A stretch of DNA of 64,000 nt, taken from the NCBI RefSeq assembly GCF_023507745.1, contig NZ_JALPZO010000172.1, forward strand, positions 97,054 through 161,053, given 5' to 3'. The DNA comes from Vreelandella olivaria. Lineage in GTDB: Bacteria; Pseudomonadota; Gammaproteobacteria; Pseudomonadales; Halomonadaceae. Below, piece by piece: positions 43,801-53,251 of this stretch. How positions within the stretch are numbered: the stretch's first letter is position 1; every line of letters begins with the position of its first letter. Under the pieces are notes generated by a model. That model was not told where the DNA came from, did no database searches, and saw only the letters and a list, made by a program, of their open reading frames with translations. The position numbers and the translations under genes were made by a program.

Positions 43801-44026
43801 ATACTTTCCTCCAGCATTTCAACTCAAAGTTAGCATGACATAGAGGAAGCTTCTCCACCCTGACAGGATTAGGCAAGTTTTTCGCAGGCGTTGGCAAGCC
43901 CCACCAGCACCGAATTGTTAAAAGTATAAATACCAACGCAACCGCTAACTTTGGCGACGAATGGGGTCTGGGCTAGCGCGGATATTGTCATCCGTATTCA
44001 TGGCAGGATAGATGGAGGACGTAGAA

Positions 44027-44770
44027 ATGAAAATATCTGGAAATACCATCCTTATTACCGGAGGCGGCTCCGGGATTGGCCGGGAGCTCGCCCTGCGCTT
44101 CAATCAACTTGGTAACAGCGTGATCGTCGCTGGGCGGCGCAAGGAGACGCTCGAGGAAACCATCGCCGGTCGGCGCGACATGCACGCGATGGTCGTCGAT
44201 ATCGAGGACCCGGAGGCCATCGCTGCCTTTGCCGACCGTGTCGTCGCCGAGCATCCCGGCCTCAACGTGTTGTTCAACAACGCCGGCATCATGCGACGCG
44301 AGGACCTGTCCAGGACCCGCGACCTACGCGATGCCGAGCAGACGGTCATCACCAATCTGCTTGGGCCTATCCGGCTGACGAATGCGTTGACCGACCATCT
44401 GGTACGCCAGCCGGACGCGGCGATCGTGAACGTATCGTCCGGTTTGGCGTTTGTCCCGATGAGTGGCACGCCAACCTACAGCGCCACCAAGGCGGCCATC
44501 CATTCCTATACGATCTCCCTGCGCGAACAGCTCAAGGGCAAGGTCGAGCTCATTGAGCTTGCTCCCCCCGCGGTGCAGACCGAGCTCACTCCAGGCCAGT
44601 CGACCCGCGAAGGCTATATGCCTCTCGATGACTTTATCGAGGAAGTCATGATGCTGTTTCTCGAACGACCAACGCCTAAGGAAATCCTGGTGGAGAACGT
44701 GAACTTCCTGCGCTGGGCAGAGCGTGACGGACGCTTCGATCAAGCGGTCGAGATACTCAGCAAATATTGA
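44027..44770 (+). CDS. SDR-family oxidoreductase, DltE-like
   Basis: Start at 44027 (MKISGNTILI) with GGAGG upstream; 247 residues. TGGGSGIG (cofactor), NNAGIM, VNVSSGLAF (Ser) and YSATK (Tyr/Lys) are intact. The pattern with AGRRKETLEET and MRREDLS is that of DltE/YoxD-type SDRs of unknown substrate. G+C is visibly above the neighbours to the left. It begins a same-strand run with the molybdenum hydroxylase genes. Confidence 0.92.
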   Translation: MKISGNTILITGGGSGIGRELALRFNQLGNSVIVAGRRKETLEETIAGRRDMHAMVVDIEDPEAIAAFADRVVAEHPGLNVLFNNAGIMRREDLSRTRDLRDAEQTVITNLLGPIRLTNALTDHLVRQPDAAIVNVSSGLAFVPMSGTPTYSATKAAIHSYTISLREQLKGKVELIELAPPAVQTELTPGQSTREGYMPLDDFIEEVMMLFLERPTPKEILVENVNFLRWAERDGRFDQAVEILSKY

Positions 44771-44802
44771 GCACCCCCATCCCATAGCGAAAAGGAGGCC
44801 TC

Positions 44803-45252
44803 ATGACGGCATTCACGATCAACGGGCGCTCGGTAGACATCGACGCTGCACAAGATACACCGCTGCTCTGGGTGCTCCGGGAGCAGTTGAAGCTCACCGG
44901 CACCAAGTTCGGTTGCGGCGCCGCGCAGTGCGGTGCATGCACGGTCCATGTCGATGGCGAGCCGGTGCGTTCCTGCGTCTTTCCGTTAGCCGGTGCCGAG
45001 GGCAGGGCCGTCACGACCATCGAGGGATTGTCCGAGGATGGCTCGCATCCCGTCCAGCGCGCCTGGGTTGAATTGGACGTGCCACAGTGCGGTTATTGCC
45101 AGAGTGGACAGATCATGAGCGCAGTGGCGCTCCTGGGACGTAACCCGAGTCCCTCCGATGCGGAGATCGATGAGGCGATGAGTGGCAATCTGTGCCGCTG
45201 CGGTACCTATGTACGCATCCGGGCGGCCATTCACCGTGCCGCCGAAGTCTGA
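44803..45252 (+). CDS. (2Fe-2S) subunit of a molybdenum hydroxylase (IorA-like)
   Basis: A 149-residue small subunit of the xanthine-oxidase family. First cluster ligands are C38, C43, C46 and C58; second cluster ligands C96, C99, C131 and C133 (CGYC ... CRCG). AAAGGAGG stands before the ATG. It is 45 bp before the large subunit gene. It transfers electrons from molybdopterin to an outside acceptor. Confidence 0.95.
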   Translation: MTAFTINGRSVDIDAAQDTPLLWVLREQLKLTGTKFGCGAAQCGACTVHVDGEPVRSCVFPLAGAEGRAVTTIEGLSEDGSHPVQRAWVELDVPQCGYCQSGQIMSAVALLGRNPSPSDAEIDEAMSGNLCRCGTYVRIRAAIHRAAEV

Positions 45253-45297
45253 CGCGATTCGCCTCAATCCACACTTACCCAAGGCGCAGGTAGAAAA

Positions 45298-47463
45298 ATG
45301 AAACTACAAGATTTTCCCCTCACCCGTCGATCCTTTCTGGCTGGCGCCGCAGTCGCGGCCGGCGGCGCCCTCGTCATTCCCCTTCGGCTGCCGGCCTGGG
45401 TACGGCAGAGCGAGGCGGTAGGTCTTTCGCAAGCCTTCATTCGCATCGACACGAGCGGCCAGGTGACCTTCGTGCTGCCCACCAGCGAGATGGGCCAGGG
45501 AACCCACACCGGACAGGCCCAGATACTCGCCGAGGAGTTGGGCGCCGACTGGTCGGGCATCGTCGTCGAAATGCCGAAGCAGCCGACGCCTGACTACAGG
45601 GTTCCTTTCCTCGGCCAGATGCGCTCCGTGGGCTCGCTCGGCATTCGCTTCTGGCACGATCCGCTGCGCCGCGCCGCCGCCCAGGCGCGGGAGATGCTGA
45701 CGCAAGCAGCGGCCGAGCGCCTCGGAGTCGCGCCTGGAGCCTTGCATGCCGAGAATGGCTTCATCGTTCATACCGGCAGTGGCCGGAGGATTCCCTTCGG
45801 TGAACTGGTGGAGGATGCCATGGCGTTGCCTGTGCCGGAGGAACCGACCCTGCGCCCCGACGGTGAGCGAACGCTGACCGGGCGCACGGTGTCGCGCCTC
45901 GATATACCGGCGAAAGTGACCGGCAGGGCCGTGTACGGGGTGGATGTCGAGCGCGAAGGCATGCTATACGGCGCCGCCCGGCTCGCCCCGGTCTTTTCCG
46001 CCGACGTCGAGTCGTTCGACGAGAGCAGTGTCGCCGGCATGCCGGGTGTGGTCGCGGTGGCTCGCGTGCCGCGCGGTGCGGTTGTGGTGGCGGAGTCCTG
46101 GTGGCAGGCCAGGCAGGCTGCTGATGCACTCGACATCACCTTCACCCGGACACCGGCGGACAACCTTTCCACGGACGAGATAGAGGGCATGCTTCGCGAG
46201 GCGCTGGACTGGTCCGATGTGCCGATTTCCACCTTGCGCGGTGACGCAGAGGCAACCTTGTCTAGCGACGGTCAGGTCGTCGAGGCCGAGTACTCGGCAC
46301 CGCTGCTCGCTCATGCGTGCATGGAGCCGATCAACTGTGTGGCTGAATCCAGCGCGGAGCGCACGGAACTGTGGATCGGTACACAGGGCCAGGACGTCAT
46401 CCGCATGACGCTGGAGAGCGCTTTGCAGTTGCCAGCTGAACGGCTCTTCATCAACACCACCCATCTGGGCGGCGGCTTCGGTCGCAAGACGCATGGCGAG
46501 ATCGCTCTTCAAGCGGCGCTCGCCAGCCGCGCCGTCGGCGGGCGGCCGGTCAAGGTGCTCTGGACGCGCGAGAACGACATTCAGCAGGGCCAGTACCGCC
46601 AGACGATGAGGTGCCGCTTCCGGGCGGTCCTGGACGAAGCCGGCGACATCACCGGCATGCGTATCCGCATCGCCGGGCCGCAGATGGGCCGCGAATACGG
46701 CATGGATCCCGAGCAGCGGGCGCAGGCAACGGGCAACCTGGCAAACTTCGATCCCTTCTCGCTCAACGGGCTGTCGGATATGTACTACAACATTCCGAAC
46801 TTCGTCGTGGAACACGCCGTGGTTGATCTGCCGATACCGCTTTGCCCCTGGCGTGCGATTGCCCACTCCTTCAACGGCTTTTTCTTCGAAAGCTTCATGG
46901 ACGAATGCGCCGCGGCGGCGGAGCGCGATCCGCTGGAGTTTCGCAGAAGTCATTGTGAGGGGCAGGAAAGGATGCTCGCCGTGCTCGACCGGGTGGCCGA
47001 GATGTCACGGTGGGACGAGCCGGCTCCGGAAGGAATCGCTCGCGGCCTGGCGGTGGTCGAAAGCTACGGCTCCTTTGTCGCACAGGTGGTCGAGGCGCGG
47101 GCCGGTGGTGGTGAGGAGATCCATGTCGAACGGGTCCATGCGGCCATCGACTGCGGGCGCGCGATCAACCCGGGCCAGGTGGAAACACAGATTCAGGGAT
47201 CGGTCATCGATGCGCTTGGTGTAGCGCTGAGGCAGAAGGTCACGCTCCGCGACGGCCGTGCCGAACAGTCGAACTTTTATGACTATCCCCTTCTGCGCAT
47301 CGGAGAGGCGCCAGAGGTCACGGTTGGCATTGTCGAGATTGGCTCTCCCCTGGGGGGAGCCGGTGAACCTGGCGTTCCCCCTCTCGCGCCCGCGCTGGCC
47401 AATGCGCTGTTCGCCGCCACACGACAGCGGGTTCGTAGTTTGCCGTTCTCCGATCACATCTAG
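45298..47463 (+). CDS. molybdopterin-binding subunit of aldehyde/isoquinoline oxidoreductase (IorB/CoxL-like)
   Basis: The 721-residue protein starts with a twin-arginine signal (LTRRSFLAGAAVAAGGALVI), so the holoenzyme is probably exported folded by Tat. Motifs of the single-subunit molybdopterin domain include SEMGQGTHTGQAQILAEELG, GGGFGRKTHGEIALQAAL and GAGEPGVPPLAPAL near the C-terminus (the Glu-loop GAGEP). There is no FAD subunit gene, as in IorAB; the usual partner cytochrome is also absent nearby. Substrate probably an aldehyde or N-heterocycle. Confidence 0.93.
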   Translation: MKLQDFPLTRRSFLAGAAVAAGGALVIPLRLPAWVRQSEAVGLSQAFIRIDTSGQVTFVLPTSEMGQGTHTGQAQILAEELGADWSGIVVEMPKQPTPDYRVPFLGQMRSVGSLGIRFWHDPLRRAAAQAREMLTQAAAERLGVAPGALHAENGFIVHTGSGRRIPFGELVEDAMALPVPEEPTLRPDGERTLTGRTVSRLDIPAKVTGRAVYGVDVEREGMLYGAARLAPVFSADVESFDESSVAGMPGVVAVARVPRGAVVVAESWWQARQAADALDITFTRTPADNLSTDEIEGMLREALDWSDVPISTLRGDAEATLSSDGQVVEAEYSAPLLAHACMEPINCVAESSAERTELWIGTQGQDVIRMTLESALQLPAERLFINTTHLGGGFGRKTHGEIALQAALASRAVGGRPVKVLWTRENDIQQGQYRQTMRCRFRAVLDEAGDITGMRIRIAGPQMGREYGMDPEQRAQATGNLANFDPFSLNGLSDMYYNIPNFVVEHAVVDLPIPLCPWRAIAHSFNGFFFESFMDECAAAAERDPLEFRRSHCEGQERMLAVLDRVAEMSRWDEPAPEGIARGLAVVESYGSFVAQVVEARAGGGEEIHVERVHAAIDCGRAINPGQVETQIQGSVIDALGVALRQKVTLRDGRAEQSNFYDYPLLRIGEAPEVTVGIVEIGSPLGGAGEPGVPPLAPALANALFAATRQRVRSLPFSDHI

Positions 47464-47485
47464 ATACCGTTCAGACAGGACGTCC

Positions 47486-48508
47486 ATGAAGCCCTCAATG
47501 AGCGCTAGCGCAATGAATATAGACCTGCCGAGGTCCACGATGTATCTGGAACATGCACAAGATGTCCTTGGACAATGGCTTGCCTGGCGCAGGGTGGGGG
47601 AGGTCGCGCTCGTCGTCGTGACGGCGACGGAAGGCGGTGCCGTGCGCCGGCCGGGCGCCCTGATGGCCGTGTCCGCAGATGGCGGACGTTGCGGCTATAT
47701 CTCGGGCGGATGTATCGATGCGGATGTCGCGCATCATGCCCGGCAAGCGCTGCGCATGGGGCGGATCGAACGCTTGAGATACGGCAGTGGCTCGCCTTTC
47801 ATGGATCTGCCACTTCCCTGCGGTGGTGCGATTGAGGTTTGTGTACTGCCAGATGCAAAGGCCGATGTCCTGCGTGCGTGCCATGATCGGCTCGCCTCGC
47901 GCAAGACAGCGACGCTCAACCTCTCGGAAACTGGCGATCTCCGGCTGGGGCGCCCGGTGGTGGCAGGCGCATTGTCCTTCCAATACACGCCCAGGCTCCG
48001 CCTGCGCATCGCGGGGCGCGGGGCCGACAGCCTGGCGCTTGCCCGGCTCGCGGCGGCGAGTGGTATCCAGACCGAGCTGCAGCTCCGCGACAGCGTCGAA
48101 ATTCAAGACGCTCAGCGTCTGGGAATCGATAGCATCACGACGCTGACGGTCCCATCGACACTTCCGGATCTGGGCGACGATCCATGGACGGCATTTCTTC
48201 TCGCTTTCCACGATATCGATTGGGAGGAAAGGTTGCTTGCCCAAGTCCTCCAAGGCCCAGCCTTTTATATCGGTGCCGTTGGCAGCAAGACGACTCATGC
48301 CCGGCGTTGTGAGAGGCTTCGTGCCGCCGGCATTGCCGAAAGCCAGATCGGACGAATCCACGGCCCCGTCGGCTTGGTCCCATCAATGCGTGAGGCATCC
48401 ATGCTAGCCGTGTCGATACTCGCCGAGATCGTGGAAGCCTATCAGCATGAAGTGCGATCTCCTTTCATTTCAACAGCTCTTCAAACTTCGGCACTTGCTA
48501 ACGCCTAA
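47486..48508 (+). CDS. XdhC/CoxI-family molybdenum hydroxylase maturation protein
   Basis: I start at 47486 (MKPSMSASAM), AGGA 5 bases upstream; earlier frame overlaps the large subunit gene and is not used. The 340-residue protein shows the XdhC N-terminal domain (VVTATEGGAVRRPGALMAV, CGYISGGCIDADVAHHA) and a C-terminal Rossmann-like domain (YIGAVGSKTTHARRCERL). XdhC loads and sulfurates the molybdenum cofactor of its partner enzyme. Its place directly after the large subunit fits. Confidence 0.9.
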   Translation: MKPSMSASAMNIDLPRSTMYLEHAQDVLGQWLAWRRVGEVALVVVTATEGGAVRRPGALMAVSADGGRCGYISGGCIDADVAHHARQALRMGRIERLRYGSGSPFMDLPLPCGGAIEVCVLPDAKADVLRACHDRLASRKTATLNLSETGDLRLGRPVVAGALSFQYTPRLRLRIAGRGADSLALARLAAASGIQTELQLRDSVEIQDAQRLGIDSITTLTVPSTLPDLGDDPWTAFLLAFHDIDWEERLLAQVLQGPAFYIGAVGSKTTHARRCERLRAAGIAESQIGRIHGPVGLVPSMREASMLAVSILAEIVEAYQHEVRSPFISTALQTSALANA

Positions 48509-48624
48509 TCGCTGCGCGGTCATATCAATCAATGAAGCTGTAACTCTGTCACCGGCCATATGCATTAAATCTACCTTCGACCCACTGGCCGACCGTACGC
48601 GACTGCTTATCCAAGAGCTTTTGT

Positions 48625-49581
48625 TCAGACGATAGATTCGGGCTCCACAGAACTACCGGAGCCGACCGGTGATATCCTGTCGAGCAAAGTGTCTCGTGCA
48701 TAACGGGCTGGCGGTAGCCCCACATGGCGAGTAAAAGCAACACTAAACGTACTCGCCGAACTGTAGCCTACTCGACTAGCTATCTCAGCTATGCTGGCTT
48801 TTTCTCTACGCAATAAATCCTTGGCTAACGCCATGCGCCAAGCGAGTAAATACTCCATTGGCGCTATTCCCATAGCGTGACCAAACCGTTCGTAAAACAC
48901 GGAGCGGGAGAGCGTCGCCTCACTTGCTAGTTGTGTAACCGTCCAAGACTGATCGGGACTTTCATGAATCCGGCGGATCGCGACCGCAAGCCGCTCATCT
49001 GTCAGGCCACGCAGCAGCCCGGGTGCTGCATCCGCCTTTCCACCAGATCGAAGGGCTTCGATGAGCAGGACTTCTAGCAGGCGCTCCAGCACAACATCGC
49101 GCGCGGGTCGTTGCGCACGTGTTTCATCGCTGACGAGTTGCATCAGTGTGGCCAGCCGACTCACTCCCCGAACGTGTACAAGCTTCGGGAGCAGCGACGC
49201 CAGCAGAGCCGCATCCGGGGAGCGAAAAACACAGTAACCCAGCAGCAGGCGGACGTTGGGAGGGCCGTCTGCACTGCCAAGTCGGTATTCGCCATTGGGC
49301 AGCACGATGGGAGTCGAAACGATGTCCTTGACGCCCGCTGGCAGAAGGCTCGACATTGCGAAGTTCTGCGCCGTGGGGATCAACACAAAGTCTCCCTCCA
49401 TGAGGACAATCTCGTCATGCCCTTCTGCTTCGAGACGGCATCCTCCCTCAAGAATAGCGCAGTAGAAGGGCCCCCCAACTTTTGAACGGTGGACACTCCA
49501 ACGACCTGCCCCGCTGCCCCGTTTTGAGAATGGTGCAGCGGGTTGAAGCAGCGTAACTACTTGGGCGAACGGATCAAGCAA
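48625..49581 (-). CDS. AraC-family transcriptional regulator with cupin N-terminus
   Basis: The start is a TTG at 49581, supported by AGGTG 7 bases upstream and by the family N-terminus MLDPFAQVVTLLQPAAPFSK; no better start lies near. The 318-residue protein has a cupin_6 domain and two HTH motifs (VTQLASEATLSRSVFYERFG; IAEIASRVGYSSASTFSVAF). It is divergent from an aldo/keto reductase. Confidence 0.9.
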   Translation of the reverse strand: MLDPFAQVVTLLQPAAPFSKRGSGAGRWSVHRSKVGGPFYCAILEGGCRLEAEGHDEIVLMEGDFVLIPTAQNFAMSSLLPAGVKDIVSTPIVLPNGEYRLGSADGPPNVRLLLGYCVFRSPDAALLASLLPKLVHVRGVSRLATLMQLVSDETRAQRPARDVVLERLLEVLLIEALRSGGKADAAPGLLRGLTDERLAVAIRRIHESPDQSWTVTQLASEATLSRSVFYERFGHAMGIAPMEYLLAWRMALAKDLLRREKASIAEIASRVGYSSASTFSVAFTRHVGLPPARYARDTLLDRISPVGSGSSVEPESIV

Positions 49582-49743
49582 TTCAGGACACCTGCAAACA
49601 AAATACGGACGTTACACTGTAGATCATCCGGATTTGGTTAGCCATACTCTCACGTGCAAAGTCTTTTTCCGAGGTGACCTCATCCGCAATTTTTGTCGAA
49701 GTGTCTCACCGGATATCGCTACCAAAATACAAGGAGAGCCACC

Positions 49744-50778
49744 ATGCAATACCGTAATCTTGGCCGTACTGGCATCAAGGTCAGTCCCTACTGCCTGGGC
49801 ACAATGATGTTCGGTGCAATCGCCAATGCGAATCACGATGAATGTGCCGGCATGATCCACAAAGCACTGGATTTCGGTATCAACTTCATTGATACAGCCG
49901 ATGCTTATAGTCAGGGCGAATCTGAAGAGATCGTCGGTAAGGCACTCAAGGGGCGACGGGACGATGTCGTGCTTGCCACCAAGGCGTCTCTACCGATGGG
50001 TGATGATCCCAACAAACGTGGTGGATCACGGCGTTGGCTGACCCGTGCGATTGAGGACTCGCTACGTCGCCTTCAGACCGACTATATCGACCTCTATCAG
50101 ATTCATCGGTTGGATCCAGAGACTGACATTGAGGAAACACTGTCTGTTCTCACCGACTTGATGCGCGAAGGTAAGGTTCGCAACATCGGTGCCTCAACCG
50201 TTCCCGCTTCTGACATCGTGGAAGCGCAGTGGGTCGCTAATCAACGAGGGCTGGCACGCTTTCGTACAGAGCAGCCGCCCTACTCTATTCTCAACCGCTC
50301 AATCGAGCGGGAAGTGCTGCCCACATGCCAACGTTATGGCATGGGGGTGATGACATGGAGCCCGCTAGCCAAAGGGATGTTGACCGGCAAGTACCGCAAG
50401 AGTCGAGAGTTGCCGGACTCGCTGCGCGTGAAATATTTTCCGAAGGCAATGACCGACGAGGTTAGTCTAGACGCAGTCGAACAGCTCATCCCTCTGGCTG
50501 AGAATGCAGGCTTGTCGTTGGTACACTTGGCATTGGCCTTTGTAGTGTCGCATCCGGCAATCACATCCGCCATTATCGGGCCCCGCACCCCCGAGCAACT
50601 CGACCATCTGCTCGTAGGCGCGGAAGTTCAGTTGAGCGACGAGCTTCTCGACCGGATCGACCAAATTGTTCCGCCGGGGATTGATGTGGCACCGCTGGAG
50701 AGGGCGGCCTACATACCGCCAGCAATCGCGCAGACCACTCTGCGTCGTCGTGCGCTCACGGAGCGGACGGCCATTTGA
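49744..50778 (+). CDS. aldo/keto reductase
   Basis: Start at 49744 (MQYRNLGRTG), AAGGAG upstream; 344 residues. Catalytic tetrad residues are recognisable: FIDTADAYSQGESE (Asp/Tyr), ATKAS (Lys) and YQIHRLD (His). An NADP-binding C-terminal segment (IIGPRTPEQLDHLL) is present. Cytosolic reductase of aldehydes or ketones, unknown physiological substrate. Likely target of the divergent AraC gene. Confidence 0.93.
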   Translation: MQYRNLGRTGIKVSPYCLGTMMFGAIANANHDECAGMIHKALDFGINFIDTADAYSQGESEEIVGKALKGRRDDVVLATKASLPMGDDPNKRGGSRRWLTRAIEDSLRRLQTDYIDLYQIHRLDPETDIEETLSVLTDLMREGKVRNIGASTVPASDIVEAQWVANQRGLARFRTEQPPYSILNRSIEREVLPTCQRYGMGVMTWSPLAKGMLTGKYRKSRELPDSLRVKYFPKAMTDEVSLDAVEQLIPLAENAGLSLVHLALAFVVSHPAITSAIIGPRTPEQLDHLLVGAEVQLSDELLDRIDQIVPPGIDVAPLERAAYIPPAIAQTTLRRRALTERTAI

Positions 50779-50842
50779 TACTGTTCTGCCCACAAGGCTG
50801 TGTTTAATAAAATTATTTTTGAGTCCCTAATAGGTCGTATCT

Positions 50843-51196
50843 GTGCTCGATACTAAAAAACAGATAACGAAGGACCTAAGAGGCTCATGCGGCACCCTTG
50901 GGGAAACCGTCCCCATTAACTTCAATGGAATGGTCTCACGTAAGGGTGCTACATTCCGCATTGCCGCTGGCACTCCTGCAGATACCTCCGCTTTAGCGAC
51001 ACCAAGAAAATGGGAACTGCTATATTGCTTATTGCAAAGCCCGCATGGCGCTCTGCTTAGGCAACTCATACAGTGCGAAGGCCACCTTGTGCAGGTGAGA
51101 CGAGCCATTGACTGGATACGTAGGCATTTTGATGAACCACTAACCATCAAAACCCTCGCCGAGATCGCAGACATGAGCGTTCCCTCGCTCAACTAG
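50843..51196 (+). pseudogene. AraC-family regulator fragment
   Basis: The frame encodes 117 residues of which the second half (WELLYCLLQSPHGALLRQL, then VRRAIDWIRRHFDEPLTIKT and LAEIADMSVPSLN) is the interdomain helix and first HTH of an AraC_N-type regulator. It ends abruptly in a TAG where the recognition helix should continue into HFKAVT-like text. The effector domain and second HTH are missing. A broken remnant. Confidence 0.8.
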
Positions 51197-51289
51197 GAAC
51201 TCTCCTTATTGGCAAACTGTGCAACGGCTGCCGCACACCACCTTAACGCTAGAACAGCAACCGTCACAACGACTCAGCATCTTACATTC

Positions 51290-51540
51290 CCGACCATCCT
51301 TGGCCACTGACCAGACGTTGTACCCCCCACTCACAGTGATGGAGGTTCCTGTTATAACGCTCACGGCAGGGCTTGCAGGGAAGGGCACGGTCGCCGCTAT
51401 TTCTTCCGGTTTCCCATAACAAGCCCAGTGCCGTCAGGCTACGCTTCATATCAGCAAAATCGCCACATGAGGGGTTCATATCGGTACCAATCAACCCAGA
51501 TTGCACCAGATTGGCCGTGATGGTTTGGGATGCCCACATT
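51290..51540 (-). pseudogene. SDR gene remnant with frameshift
   Basis: On the minus strand the C-terminal third of an SDR can be read: ITANLVQSGLIGTDMNPSCG in one frame and, after a +1 shift near 51419, YGKPEEIAATVPFPASPAVS then VITGTSITVSGGYNV. The coenzyme-binding N-terminus is absent. One insertion or deletion and truncation make this a pseudogene. Confidence 0.82.
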
Positions 51541-51572
51541 GACTTTCAATGCGGACATCCGCTCTCTACCCG

Positions 51573-51806
51573 CTAGGCAATAATAGCGGTGACACGAATT
51601 TCCACCCGCATAGTAGGCAAGCCAAGCGCCTCTACCCCTACTTGCGTCCAGATCGGCGCGTGGTGAGGCATGTAGTGTCGATACAGGCGGGTCATCGTCT
51701 CGTTCACTTCCGCGGGAAAACCACCTACGTGGTAAGAGTTCACATGGATGACATGTTCCCAGCCAGCGCCCGCGGTTTGCAGCGTGCGTTCTACATTGCG
51801 AACCTA
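51573..51806 (-). pseudogene. RidA-family gene remnant, 5' truncated
   Basis: The minus strand reads VRNVERTLQTAGAGWEHVIH and continues through GGFPAEVNETMTRL and HHAPIWTQVGVEALGLPT to a stop at 51573. This is the last 75 or so residues of a RidA/YjgF protein. An in-frame TAG precedes VRNVE, so the start is lost. Confidence 0.82.
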
Positions 51807-51835
51807 GCTCCCAGGTAAGCGCTTGATAGCAGGTG

Positions 51836-52663
51836 CTAACGTTTTCCTTGATCCTCTAGCCACTGTCTTGGTGGCATCCCAGTGTAAGCTTTAAACGCAC
51901 GCGATAAGGCCACCTCGCTTCCATAGCCCACCTCACCGGCGATAATCTTGAGCGGTCGGCCACGCTTTAACGCCTGCTGTGCCAGCCTGATACGCCATCC
52001 TTGCAAGTATTGCCCAGGCGTATTACCCACAACTTCGCGAAAGCTGGACGCAAACACACTGCGCGACATGCCAGCCACATCGGCCAGCTTCTCCAACGTC
52101 CATATTTCAGCCGGCTCTTCGTGCATGGCAACAAGGGCTTGGCGCAAGCGTGGATGTGAGAGGCCAGCCAGCATGCCCCCCTTTACATCATTGTTTTCCA
52201 TCAACTGGCGCAGTATCTGGATCATTACCACCTCAAACAGACGGTTAACCAAAGCGACCCGGCCGCAGCGCTGTGTAAAGGCTTCTTCAAACAGCAACTC
52301 GAGAACCGGCAATGCACCCGTAATGGTATCCAACGGCAGGCACACGAAGTTCGGTAAGCCTGCAGCGATCGGGTTCTGCTGCTCTCCCTCAAAACGCAGG
52401 TTGGCACAGGCCATATCGGCGCCGCGTTCGGGGTCAGTCACAAACCGGTGTGTCATTGGCCTTGGATAAAGCAACAAGCTAGGCCGCGCAATGCGTAAAG
52501 ATCCATCGCGATGTATCACCTTTACTTCCCCTTGCCGCACCAAGTGCAACTGCCCCAATCCTTCCTCGGCTTCCAACGTATTGGTGCCACACAAAGCCCC
52601 CGTGTGAAATACCTGAGCCGTCACCGAGAAGTGCTCCATCAGAGCCACTAACCTGTCGACCAT
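51836..52663 (-). CDS. AraC-family transcriptional regulator with cupin N-terminus
   Basis: Start at 52663 (MVDRLVALMEHF), TGGAG 6 bases upstream; a TTG four codons earlier is the alternative. The 275-residue protein has a cupin_6-like sensor part (GLGQLHLVRQGEVKVIHRDG) and two HTH motifs (LEKLADVAGMSRSVFASSFR; KIIAGEVGYGSEVALSRAFK). It is divergent from the ohr-hydrolase pair. Confidence 0.92.
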   Translation of the reverse strand: MVDRLVALMEHFSVTAQVFHTGALCGTNTLEAEEGLGQLHLVRQGEVKVIHRDGSLRIARPSLLLYPRPMTHRFVTDPERGADMACANLRFEGEQQNPIAAGLPNFVCLPLDTITGALPVLELLFEEAFTQRCGRVALVNRLFEVVMIQILRQLMENNDVKGGMLAGLSHPRLRQALVAMHEEPAEIWTLEKLADVAGMSRSVFASSFREVVGNTPGQYLQGWRIRLAQQALKRGRPLKIIAGEVGYGSEVALSRAFKAYTGMPPRQWLEDQGKR

Positions 52664-52785
52664 ATGAGACTCCAAGTTAATTTATCGAGACTATTCATCA
52701 CCAATCATCCCACTTTAGAGCACAGAATGCATATCACGGGACGACGCTCGTTTCGGAACAGCCACTACACTGGAGAAACATAGCC

Positions 52786-53214
52786 ATGACTATCGAAAAG
52801 ATTCTTTACACTGCCACTGCCTCCGCCACTGGTGGACGTGAAGGCCAAGCCACCTCTTCCGATAACGTGCTGAGCGTTAAGCTGTCCACGCCACGCGAAC
52901 TTGGCGGCGCGGGCGGAGACGGCACCAATCCTGAACAGCTATTCGCTGCTGGCTATTCAGCCTGCTTTCTGGGTGCTCTGAAGTTCGTTGCTAACAAGCA
53001 AAAAGTGACTCTTCCAGAAAACACTTCTGTCACCGGCAAAGTCGGTATCGGTCAGATACCTACCGGTTTTGGTATCCAGGCCGAACTAACCATTACCTCT
53101 CCAGGTGTGCCTCACGACGTCTTACAAACGCTGGTAGATCAGGCTCATATCGTCTGCCCTTATTCCAACGCAACGCGTAATAACATTGACGTCACTCTCA
53201 AGATAGCTGGATAA
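52786..53214 (+). CDS. ohr: organic hydroperoxide resistance protein Ohr
   Basis: A 142-residue OsmC/Ohr-family thiol peroxidase. The two catalytic cysteines are in YSACFLGAL (about Cys60) and VCPYSNATR (about Cys124), and the Arg of [11 protein letters not shown] that completes the Ohr site is present. It reduces fatty-acid and other organic hydroperoxides in the cytosol. No ohrR is adjacent; control may be through the divergent AraC gene. 37 bp before the hydrolase gene. Confidence 0.96.
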   Translation: MTIEKILYTATASATGGREGQATSSDNVLSVKLSTPRELGGAGGDGTNPEQLFAAGYSACFLGALKFVANKQKVTLPENTSVTGKVGIGQIPTGFGIQAELTITSPGVPHDVLQTLVDQAHIVCPYSNATRNNIDVTLKIAG

Positions 53215-53251
53215 GCACCAGCATTTAACCATGCAGCCAGGAAACATCACC

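Noticed and set aside
45964..46953. Long minus-strand frame inside the molybdopterin subunit gene
   Set aside because: It is an antisense shadow typical of G+C-rich coding sequence; the plus strand has all family motifs.
47258..47485. Extended N-terminus of the XdhC gene
   Set aside because: It overlaps the large subunit gene and has no XdhC resemblance; a good start with ribosome site is at 47486.
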